Positions 1-7,572 of a stretch of 64,000 bases of DNA are shown piece after piece (positions within the stretch are counted from its first letter, which is position 1; each line of letters opens with the position of its first letter). The stretch comes from a virus. Where the stretch lies: positions 36,392-100,391 of the IMG/VR virus record IMGVR_UViG_3300020220_004354. One strand, written 5' to 3'. The notes under the pieces are model-generated. The model saw nothing but the letters and a program-made list of their open reading frames with translations, did not search any database and had not been told where the DNA came from. The position numbers were made by a program, and so were the translations under genes.

Positions 1-761
1 TAGCTCAAGCTGTGGCAAAAAATACTATTGGTGCTCAAGCTGTAAACAAGTTAATTCCACAGTGGGAACGATTCCGTGGCTTTCCCTGGGGCGTGTTTAC
101 AATTTTTACTGGCACTGATGCTACCCGGTATGAACCAGCCTTAATAGATCAATTTAAATCTGTCGCTAGTGCGGCTAACATTGCCAAACAAATTGGATAT
201 GGTGACATAAAATTTGGAGTTGATAAGTGGGATGGTGATGCGATTTTCGTAAACAACCTTCTGCCTGATATATATTCTGAAATCGAAAGAAAAGCAAATG
301 CCGGTGAAGATATAAAAATCGCCGGAAAATTATATGATATAGTAGATGACGAAGATTCATTCTCACTTCACCCACGAGAAGGCGAACTGCAGGGCTGGAT
401 AAATATACCTAAATATGGTTCCGCCCCAAAAACCCACCACTTCAATACCGGCCAGCTCCGCCCGGTCGGTGACGATCCGATCAAAACATGGTGGGATAAT
501 TATGGTGTTCATATTGATGTTGAAATCGATGAAGCCGCCAAAGAAGTAATCAAAAATCACAATTTAGATACATCTAGACACGAGAAAAGATTTGCAGAAT
601 ATGAACAAAAGCATCGAGAGCAACTAGAGCGAGAACAACAGCGAGAACGAGAAAAACTTAAACATGACAATGAAATGATGCGATGGGCTGACGACGGTGG
701 CCGTGTGGCGGAAAGCTTCTTACGCCGCCTCAACCGTTCACTGCAAAAAATTCATAATTAA
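1..761 (+). CDS. Hypothetical protein, 5' end outside window
   Basis: The reading frame is open to the left edge, and the first possible start inside the window is a GTG at 12 with no ribosome-binding site, so the gene probably begins outside. The peptide AQAV occurs twice, about ten residues apart, at the visible N-terminus, which suggests we enter a repeated or low-complexity stretch. The middle is globular with several aromatic residues. The last 60 residues are highly charged (runs of Glu, Gln, Arg and Lys) and look like a coiled coil. I do not recognise a family. It is convergent with the reductase gene, whose stop lies 20 bases beyond its own. It is one of the few plus-strand genes here. 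Confidence 0.7.
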   Translation, partial: AQAVAKNTIGAQAVNKLIPQWERFRGFPWGVFTIFTGTDATRYEPALIDQFKSVASAANIAKQIGYGDIKFGVDKWDGDAIFVNNLLPDIYSEIERKANAGEDIKIAGKLYDIVDDEDSFSLHPREGELQGWINIPKYGSAPKTHHFNTGQLRPVGDDPIKTWWDNYGVHIDVEIDEAAKEVIKNHNLDTSRHEKRFAEYEQKHREQLEREQQREREKLKHDNEMMRWADDGGRVAESFLRRLNRSLQKIHN

Positions 762-780
762 TCGCGGTGTTAACACTTCA

Positions 781-3036
781 TTACTTCTGTATTTCGCATT
801 TTTCAGAATCACAGAAGTAGCTTCCAGCCGCCTCCTGAATGTATGCACCGTAGTCTGCCTCTTTGATAGATGCGTTGTACGCTTCAACTTCTTCGGGCGT
901 ACACGGTTCATACGGAGCTTGAGCGTATCCGTGGTCTTCCATCGGCAGGAAGCTGATTCCCTTCAACTGATCTTCGTAAGCTTCAAGGACGCGGGCAATG
1001 TCAGGTTTCTCACTGGCTTTGAATTTGATAGTACAAGAAACCTGATTGTCAGCCCAATATCGCTGATAATCAACAGTGTTTGCCATCTGTTCCCAGATAG
1101 AAACTTCTTGCACGGGACGAACACGCCGATCATCAACAGCGAATTTCACGACGACCGTGCGTTCCGGATCGCTAATCGTCGGTTCGATATGATATCCGGC
1201 GTCCCGGAGAATCTTCACCAAGACACTATCGCGAGCAATGCGAACCCGTCTCCAATAAGTCATGGCTTCCGGATGATGAATGCCAGGAGTGGCACCTACC
1301 ACCAGCGACACGGTTCCACTCGGCTTAACGGACGTGACCTTGATCGAACGTTGGACACACAACCATTCAGCGTAAATTGAATCCCAACGGCGGATCTCGT
1401 TGTATCCGGTATCGCAGAAGTCTCTGAGAACCGCCCGGCGTCCAAATTTCGCAAACGCTTGGACGATCCCACTTTGAGATAAGCCAATACGACGATTTCT
1501 CAGAGTGACTTGGTTGGTTCTCGGATTGTGAGTCGGAAGAAGTGTGACGGTCTTTGCGTAAAGATATGCGAATTTCAGAGTTCGCATGTAATCTTCAGCA
1601 TTTTCATGATTCGCAGGGAACGTCTCGACAAGATTGCAGAGTTCATAGCTCTCCAAGCTTTGTTCCATGCACGGATTTGCTCCAAGAACTCGCCCATCGA
1701 TTCCCGGCTGTCGCCCATCAATCAATCGACTGAAATCTCGAACGTTATCCAGCCAGATAAGACCCGGCTCACCATTGACCGCGATTTGTTCAGCAACGTT
1801 GGTATAATCCATACCAACATGAGCGAATATCGAATTGTTCGATGCCCAACGATGATGATTCATCGCATTCCACGTCTCAATCGCCGGTGCAAGACGGTCA
1901 TGCGGGATACCGGTTTCGTCAAAATCATGCAACAACCCTTGTGGGCAGGCATTGTCTTTTGAGACTTTGAGAGCATCTGCCCACAGACGGCCAGTGACAG
2001 CCTCGAATTTCGAGATGTCCTCTGGCAAAAGCGTTGATTTGTAATTCTTCATCGATTGATATTCGGCATCATTGGCGTCTCCAAACGCGATTTCTGCCGT
2101 TCTACGAACATTTCCGGCCACAACGCAGCGACCGATATAATTCATCAGATCAGTGATATCAACGCTCGATAGTGTCTTGCCGATCTTTTTGTGCAGGTGA
2201 GCACGAATGATCTTGTGCAGCTCCATCAAAATGCCGGGGCCAGACGCTTTTCCACCAAATCCCTTAATAGTGGACCCCGCTCGTCTGATTTGTGAATAAT
2301 CAAATTCAATTGACCCCTCATCAGCGGTGGTGGTATAAGAGCGAATCAAATGTCGAACTGAATCAACCCAGCCCTCGCGAGAGTCTGGGACGACATACAC
2401 ACGTCGCATATCGGCGGGCAGATGAATCAGAATCTTACCCGCTCCCTTGGTGTCGAAACCGACCCCTACACCAAGCATGGACATATCCATCAAGAAGCAG
2501 AATGGTTCCGCTGGGTCTGATTCGATCAGATCGTGCGTGCTAACGAATCCACAGTTGTTCAACGCGGCACTACCACGTTCCCACATGAACGGTGTGCCCA
2601 TCATCCAAAGACCACGACCCGGAGGCGTGAATTTGAAATCCCAAATCCGCTGGAACATTTCATGGGCTGACATCAACGCCTTGGTATAATCCCACGGAAT
2701 ATGCAAGCGTTTGCAGTGCCGTCTCTGGATTTCGTAGCAACCTTCGACGACCCGACGCACCATGTCGCAGAAAGTTTCCTTGAGGTTGTCATCTTTGAGA
2801 CGCGAGTATGTCCGGTAGAAGACCAACTCGCCAAGACCGTTGAATCCGAAGTTCGGTTGGCGACCTTCGTAATTCGAAATAAATTCATCATCCAATTTGA
2901 ATGCGTCACTAGGATCTTCGTTTTTGATCCCAGCGAAGTATTGTGCCGAAATGTTCGGCACATCGAGAAGGTCGTGAGTATCAGCGTCACGTCCGTGCTT
3001 GCTTGAACCTGAATCTTTAATTATTGCCAAACTCAC
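781..3036 (-). CDS. nrdJ: Adenosylcobalamin-dependent ribonucleoside-triphosphate reductase (class II, monomeric)
   Basis: This protein of 751 residues makes deoxynucleotides from ribonucleoside triphosphates with a B12-derived radical. The residues expected from the Lactobacillus leichmannii type of enzyme are visible: a reducing-pair Cys at 162 (NNCGF), the thiyl-radical Cys at 456 followed by Glu 458 (NPCME), the second reducing Cys at 467 exactly 11 residues on, and the C-terminal swivelling pair at 742 and 747 (CDSEKC). The length is close to the family's usual 740. The start is a GTG preceded by GGAGA and overlaps the upstream stop as GTGA, so translation is probably coupled. No separate activase or small subunit is needed. 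Oxygen-independent, it would work in aerobic or anaerobic hosts that have B12. Confidence 0.95.
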   Translation of the reverse strand: MSLAIIKDSGSSKHGRDADTHDLLDVPNISAQYFAGIKNEDPSDAFKLDDEFISNYEGRQPNFGFNGLGELVFYRTYSRLKDDNLKETFCDMVRRVVEGCYEIQRRHCKRLHIPWDYTKALMSAHEMFQRIWDFKFTPPGRGLWMMGTPFMWERGSAALNNCGFVSTHDLIESDPAEPFCFLMDMSMLGVGVGFDTKGAGKILIHLPADMRRVYVVPDSREGWVDSVRHLIRSYTTTADEGSIEFDYSQIRRAGSTIKGFGGKASGPGILMELHKIIRAHLHKKIGKTLSSVDITDLMNYIGRCVVAGNVRRTAEIAFGDANDAEYQSMKNYKSTLLPEDISKFEAVTGRLWADALKVSKDNACPQGLLHDFDETGIPHDRLAPAIETWNAMNHHRWASNNSIFAHVGMDYTNVAEQIAVNGEPGLIWLDNVRDFSRLIDGRQPGIDGRVLGANPCMEQSLESYELCNLVETFPANHENAEDYMRTLKFAYLYAKTVTLLPTHNPRTNQVTLRNRRIGLSQSGIVQAFAKFGRRAVLRDFCDTGYNEIRRWDSIYAEWLCVQRSIKVTSVKPSGTVSLVVGATPGIHHPEAMTYWRRVRIARDSVLVKILRDAGYHIEPTISDPERTVVVKFAVDDRRVRPVQEVSIWEQMANTVDYQRYWADNQVSCTIKFKASEKPDIARVLEAYEDQLKGISFLPMEDHGYAQAPYEPCTPEEVEAYNASIKEADYGAYIQEAAGSYFCDSEKCEIQK

Positions 3037-3683
3037 GGTTTTCTCCAGTCAGTCCCAAACAGGGTTCTAGTTGTCTTCACGTTATGTTGTTCTGATAAAA
3101 ACTCAGAACGTAGCAAATACAGTGAAGTAGTTGAGGGAAGTAGACGACACTCGACTTCGTTGTGCAAATGAGACATCGCTCGGCCACATGCTCTCGATAA
3201 TGCGAGAAATAAATCCGACAATTTCGATGCTTGATACCATAGAATAATATTGGGCAATGTGTTTCGTTCGCGTCGACATAACAAAGTTTTGAGCGAATCT
3301 TCGTTTCCGATTTGAGCATCAAACCAACGTTTCATCGATGATAAAGATGCGATCTGATCGACATTATCTTTTTGTTGCGAAGTTAGAATTTGATAACAAA
3401 TATCTAGCATGTTCGACTGATGGAGTGCCGCCAATCCCTTCCTCAATACTCCACGCTGTTTCGCTTGCCCCACTGCTATTGTTATAAACCGCTTAGCAGT
3501 ATTGTCATCAAATCCCCACTCATTGAATTTCCTGGAGATCGATGAGGCAAATCGCCATTGATATGTTCGATGCGGGTCTGTATTGGCAGGAAATGAAATT
3601 CGCATCCCTTGCTGTAAATAGGCATCGGAACACCATCCCCATACAGTCATAACACGGTCAGCGACAACAGTTTCAGTGTTCAT
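3033..3683 (-). CDS. Hypothetical protein upstream of ribonucleotide reductase
   Basis: A protein of 216 residues, start chosen at the ATG at 3683 (MNTETVV) because a longer reading would run through the divergent gene on the other strand. Its stop overlaps the reductase start as GTGA, which supports a real, coupled gene. The sequence is mixed globular, rich in Arg, Ser and Leu, with several Cys and Trp; no signal peptide, membrane segment or known motif is visible. I do not recognise the family. Position alone hints at a link to nucleotide metabolism or early functions, but this is weak. Confidence 0.75.
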   Translation of the reverse strand: MNTETVVADRVMTVWGWCSDAYLQQGMRISFPANTDPHRTYQWRFASSISRKFNEWGFDDNTAKRFITIAVGQAKQRGVLRKGLAALHQSNMLDICYQILTSQQKDNVDQIASLSSMKRWFDAQIGNEDSLKTLLCRRERNTLPNIILWYQASKLSDLFLALSRACGRAMSHLHNEVECRLLPSTTSLYLLRSEFLSEQHNVKTTRTLFGTDWRKP

Positions 3684-3708
3684 AAGACCGTCAATACAAG
3701 GAGATGAA

Positions 3709-4020
3709 ATGGCCGACAAACTTGCATCCTCTGCTACTGAACACAACCGAGAGCTATCACCCGAAGAGCAAAGACAAGCCATATTTGACGAGCGATTCGA
3801 ATCTCTTACGAATGGATTTGGGAAAGCATGTGAAGAGCACAAAGTACCAGTTGCAATCGCAATTGCAATTCACCCAGAGGAAAGCCATCCGATCGTTTTC
3901 GCTCGTGGACATCAATACGATGTCGCATCACTACTAGCAAGTATATTGCGTGGATTGAAGCAAGAATTGATGTCTGGACTGAATGCCGAGCCAGAGATCG
4001 ATTATCCAGAAGACCGCTAA
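3709..4020 (+). CDS. Small acidic hypothetical protein
   Basis: A protein of 103 residues starting MADKLASS. The ATG at 3709 follows AAGGAG with ideal spacing, which decides the start over an earlier in-frame ATG. It is divergent from the gene before the reductase (start 3683), so about 25 bases must hold both translation starts and promoters probably overlap the neighbouring coding ends. Its stop overlaps the stop of the opposing gene by three bases. It is acidic with a helical N-terminal half; no known motif. Confidence 0.8.
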   Translation: MADKLASSATEHNRELSPEEQRQAIFDERFESLTNGFGKACEEHKVPVAIAIAIHPEESHPIVFARGHQYDVASLLASILRGLKQELMSGLNAEPEIDYPEDR

Positions 4021-4376
4021 AAATTCTTAGTGAATAATTGGCGAATTCGCTTGCGTAGATCTAGATCTTCGATTTTATCATAACATTCACTAAGAATTGC
4101 ATGGATAGGACTAGTACGATCCAGAGACCATTTATAAACAACAATCTTTAAATTACCAAATTGAATCGGGATACATGAAGCATCTTCTAATTCGCTGATT
4201 TGCTGCACACAATGCGATATCACATATTCAATCTGTGGGGTCTCATCAAGGACATAACTACGAATTGATCCGTCGATAGATGCTACTGCATTTTCGAATT
4301 TGTTAAAACTATAGATTCGATCCGGATCAGCGTCATAGACAACCATCCAGATCGTTATCGAGTGATGCTTAAACAC
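4017..4376 (-). CDS. Hypothetical protein
   Basis: A protein of 119 residues with alternating strand and helix patterns and a basic C-terminus (RKRIRQLFTKNF). No recognised domain. It follows the cupin gene by ten bases on the same strand and ends tail-to-tail with the small plus-strand gene at 3709-4020. Confidence 0.7.
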   Translation of the reverse strand: MFKHHSITIWMVVYDADPDRIYSFNKFENAVASIDGSIRSYVLDETPQIEYVISHCVQQISELEDASCIPIQFGNLKIVVYKWSLDRTSPIHAILSECYDKIEDLDLRKRIRQLFTKNF

Positions 4377-4385
4377 GATATACCC

Positions 4386-4793
4386 TCAGATCATGTTCTT
4401 AATTATATTCCACGGAAGCTTACTTAAGTCCGAGACATCCATCTTACCACCCTCAACAATGCGAATGATATCATCGCATAGCACTTGTCCGCCGCGATCT
4501 CCATAATATTCTTCAATCATCGATCCGGCTTTGTGGACAACGAACATGTGCGTGACTAAGGATGGCACGTCATGTGTATTATCTGGACCGAGCAGTGTCC
4601 TAACGACATGCGGCCCATACATCTCGATTATCTCAACTTGTCCGCTGACTACTAAAAATTTATTAGCACGGTGTTGGTGATAATGAAGGGAACAATATGT
4701 TTTCGCTATTAATTGCAGTTCGTGTTTGGAATAGAATGGAGTATCAATTAATTCACGAGTTTTGCCCCAGACTTTGTTAGTCCACTGGATCAT
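4386..4793 (-). CDS. Cupin-domain protein
   Basis: A protein of 135 residues with a recognisable cupin core: an HYHQHRANKF segment near residues 37-46 carries the His metal ligands, followed by VVSGQVEI, typical of mannose-6-phosphate-isomerase-like cupins. The N-terminal KVWGKTRELID stretch is also seen in sugar-binding cupins. The family includes sugar isomerases, epimerases and small sensors, so the exact job is open. It directly follows the baseplate gene at 4794 in the same run, with no gap, which may mean co-expression with late genes. The phage has sugar-modifying genes elsewhere in the window that could use it. Confidence 0.75.
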   Translation of the reverse strand: MIQWTNKVWGKTRELIDTPFYSKHELQLIAKTYCSLHYHQHRANKFLVVSGQVEIIEMYGPHVVRTLLGPDNTHDVPSLVTHMFVVHKAGSMIEEYYGDRGGQVLCDDIIRIVEGGKMDVSDLSKLPWNIIKNMI

Positions 4794-6416
4794 TTATAGC
4801 CGCCCCGTACGAATGCCTCCAGGAGGTGGAGCTTTTTCGTAGTAGTAATTCGTTTTTCGCTTTCCTTCTATAATTACCTCGTTGAATCCGATTCCAGCAG
4901 AATTCGGGTCCTTAGGCACACCGGTTGGAATAATATTATCATATGGGAATAGTAAGTCAATATAAGCCACACCATCAATTGCTTCAATGGTTTCAATGAA
5001 ATTCGAGACATAGAAGGCTTCACCCATGTCCCAACGTGTCAGATCGAAAAATTCAGTGATTACCGATTCTACCCGTTCACGCACCACCGATGCATCTGCG
5101 TTGCGATTGATAATCACATTGAGTTCGATATCGACAGGCTTAATCTGACCATCCAGCACTACTATATGGTCAGTTAAGACATTAAGATCAGAGAAGTATG
5201 TAACCAACCCGGCTTTCAAACCAGCATTGGGGGCTGTCGGCAATTTGTCCGGACCTTCAGCCAGGACATACAATTCAACTCTGTTAGCGTTCAACCCTGT
5301 CCGCAGTGTAGCAATGGCTTTGCTAATCGAGCCGAAGACCGGATGAGCAAACGCAATAGCAGCCTGGGCGTAATCATCAGCGGTCACGATACTACGTTGT
5401 AACGAGAAGTCACGAGGAGCACGTCTCTTGGCCTGCTCGACGGTCTCTTTGTCAGTACCGCCTATGGACGGCGTGATGTTTCTGAAACGCACGGGAACGG
5501 CAGCGTTGGCCGGAGGAAGCGGTGTTACTTGACGAGCCGAATCGATTAGGCCGACGCCAATACGCCCACGCCGTCCACCACCACTTCTAAACCTAAATTC
5601 TATAAGTGATCCAGATAATGGGGCCTGACCAGTAACATCATCACCAAACCTGAATATTGTTTGGTTATCAATAAAGTTTACTTCCACCACTTTATCAGTA
5701 GGTCCATACCGCTCCAACGGATCTATTACAACTTTCCATTCTTCTTTGGTATTGCCCACCGTCACGAAAACAAAAATCGGTGACTCCAGCATCGTCGGTT
5801 CTTCGAGCGTAAACCGCTGGTTCGGACCACCGCTGCTTGTGACAGTCGTCGGATTGCCAAACTGCCCTTCCAATCCGTAAGCTATAACGCCACGCTTGCC
5901 TGCTGGAATAACGATCTTACCGGTCCAATCGCCGGGGGCACGGAAGACTTCGTAAAACACCGATTGCCCATCGGTGCCGCTGGTTGAGAATAGTGTACCA
6001 GGATCAACTTCGATATCAGTGAATATTGGTTGGTCAACGGTGACTTCGATGTCGGTGACGGCTGGCGTCTGACGCTTCATTCTCTGATTGATCAGAGCCA
6101 AATGATTCACTACAGCTTCTTCGGTGGTCGATGTTGGCAGTGTTCCTTCATTGGCCAAGATATCCGAACGCAGTGACAATTTCGCCACCACGCTGGACAA
6201 AATCTCGATCAACATGATAATACCGTTACTGGCGATAAAATCATTAAAATCGTCTGGGAAATATGTTCGAATATATTCAATAATAGCTCTGCGGGCCGTA
6301 GGATAATCCAAACCGCTAAAGTCGATGCGACGAAGATTAGGCGGTGATAATACGACCCCAAACTCGTCTGGGACGAGTGGAAGTTCGAACAATGTTTCGC
6401 GAATGTCGTTTGCCAT
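4794..6416 (-). CDS. Baseplate wedge protein, gp6 / baseplate J-like
   Basis: A protein of 540 residues with the organisation of baseplate J-like proteins: an N-terminal helical part (residues 20-110), a beta-rich middle with PAVTDIEV and the GGRRGRIGVG segment, the characteristic IGGTDKETVEQAKRRAPR motif near 310-330, and a C-terminal domain that closes around the tail hub. In T4-type tails gp6 forms the wedge ring that carries tail fibres and drives sheath contraction. It is the last baseplate gene of the run and overlaps the gp25-like gene by one base. Shorter than T4 gp6 (660 residues), nearer to the P2 J and non-enteric T4-like form. Confidence 0.9.
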   Translation of the reverse strand: MANDIRETLFELPLVPDEFGVVLSPPNLRRIDFSGLDYPTARRAIIEYIRTYFPDDFNDFIASNGIIMLIEILSSVVAKLSLRSDILANEGTLPTSTTEEAVVNHLALINQRMKRQTPAVTDIEVTVDQPIFTDIEVDPGTLFSTSGTDGQSVFYEVFRAPGDWTGKIVIPAGKRGVIAYGLEGQFGNPTTVTSSGGPNQRFTLEEPTMLESPIFVFVTVGNTKEEWKVVIDPLERYGPTDKVVEVNFIDNQTIFRFGDDVTGQAPLSGSLIEFRFRSGGGRRGRIGVGLIDSARQVTPLPPANAAVPVRFRNITPSIGGTDKETVEQAKRRAPRDFSLQRSIVTADDYAQAAIAFAHPVFGSISKAIATLRTGLNANRVELYVLAEGPDKLPTAPNAGLKAGLVTYFSDLNVLTDHIVVLDGQIKPVDIELNVIINRNADASVVRERVESVITEFFDLTRWDMGEAFYVSNFIETIEAIDGVAYIDLLFPYDNIIPTGVPKDPNSAGIGFNEVIIEGKRKTNYYYEKAPPPGGIRTGRL

Positions 6417-6820
6417 TATGTCGTTTGAATCCCTTGTATGAACTGTTCGATAGACAGTTGTTTCTTTGGATCTTTCTTGAGCGTTACAACTATCTTTATT
6501 TGTAGCCCATTTTTATCTGGATCGGGAAGAAGATCAATAAATTCTAAATCTACTCGTGGCTCATATATTCTCAATTGCTCTTCGATATTCGATTGTAATA
6601 TTGACAAGTCGGAACTAACCAAATTTTCAAACACGAAATTGCGTAGGTTTACCCCATATGTGGGCCGCATGACCCTTTCACCTGGAATGGTCAATAACAA
6701 TTGCAAGATGTCATTCTTAATGAGCCGATCGTCTTCCTGCCGAGACATAACGTTCTGTGCTCCACCAATAAATGGTGGATTGAATCCGAAAAACGTTGCT
6801 CGTGGTCTGAATTTTGCCAT
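6416..6820 (-). CDS. Baseplate wedge protein, gp25 / gpW family
   Basis: A protein of 134 residues. The sequence shows the family core: RLIKNDILQLLLTIPGERVM followed by PTYGVNLRNFVFE, then an acidic C-terminal fold. This is the universal sheath-initiator and wedge component of contractile tails; it sits at the base of the sheath and nucleates its polymerisation. It overlaps both neighbours by one base, consistent with a single baseplate operon. The family was once called lysozyme-like but is structural. Confidence 0.93.
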   Translation of the reverse strand: MAKFRPRATFFGFNPPFIGGAQNVMSRQEDDRLIKNDILQLLLTIPGERVMRPTYGVNLRNFVFENLVSSDLSILQSNIEEQLRIYEPRVDLEFIDLLPDPDKNGLQIKIVVTLKKDPKKQLSIEQFIQGIQTT

Positions 6821-7572
6821 TATTTCACCAAAGTCCCAACAGTGCGTAATTGGTCAAGAACTTTGGTCGCCTCTTCTGCATACCGATTAGCATCCGCAAC
6901 AGCTTGATTTCGGATCACAAACGCAGAATCTCGTTTGGCCTTCAATTTAACAAGCAACTGTTCGACAACCGAAGCCTCAGTTGATGCAGTGCCAGTTGTC
7001 GGTCCCTCTTCCAGAGTAACGGTCAGAGAGGTGATCGTCTTGGTCGTATCATTAATCAACTTCTGTTGAACGTTAATGACCTGTTCGGCATCTCCACGCA
7101 ATTGTTTCAAATCATTCAAACGATTTGCAAGTTGATCCTGAGTCAACAACGACAACTCAGCAATTGCTTGCTCTTCCTCCGGTGTAAGTCCCATTTGCTC
7201 ATAATCGAGAACATTCGTATCATGACGAATTTCGGTTACGGTCCCAACCAACATCAAATCAACAACTTGCCCGGAAGTATCATTGAAGTCTAATACTTGA
7301 CCGATTTCAAATTGCCGAGCGTTGTTTCCCTCTTCCTTACGAGTAGATTTAGATATAGAAAATACTAAATTTCCAAATGTACTACGACGATTCACCAACA
7401 CTACTTCTTTGGGCGGTTTCCGCTTTTCAACGATCCCAGTCGGTACCTTAGGAAACAATAGGTTGCTGCGTGGAGGAGTAGTGTTACTTATAAGGAATGT
7501 AACATTACCAGCATCTTCCGGCTTCGACGGAAGAGCTGTACTATATAATCCAGTTGGAAACTTTATAATCAT
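6820..7572 (-). CDS. Probable baseplate or tail structural protein with coiled coil
   Basis: A protein of 250 residues between the spike and gp25-like genes. Residues 1-110 look beta-rich; residues 125-250 are a long helical, probably coiled-coil stretch with Gln, Leu and Asp repeats. No family is recognised from sequence. The place in the baseplate operon and the overlap with both neighbours (four bases with the spike gene, one with the gp25-like gene) suggest a wedge or hub accessory part. Confidence 0.75.
   Translation of the reverse strand: MIIKFPTGLYSTALPSKPEDAGNVTFLISNTTPPRSNLLFPKVPTGIVEKRKPPKEVVLVNRRSTFGNLVFSISKSTRKEEGNNARQFEIGQVLDFNDTSGQVVDLMLVGTVTEIRHDTNVLDYEQMGLTPEEEQAIAELSLLTQDQLANRLNDLKQLRGDAEQVINVQQKLINDTTKTITSLTVTLEEGPTTGTASTEASVVEQLLVKLKAKRDSAFVIRNQAVADANRYAEEATKVLDQLRTVGTLVK

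Noticed and set aside
697-1380. Plus-strand open frame of 227 codons
   Set aside because: Opposite the C-terminal part of the ribonucleotide reductase with all catalytic residues present on the minus strand.
3684-3842. Longer N-terminus of the gene at 3033-3683
   Set aside because: It crosses the start region of the plus-strand gene at 3709 and has the Cys/Ser-rich look of antisense sequence.
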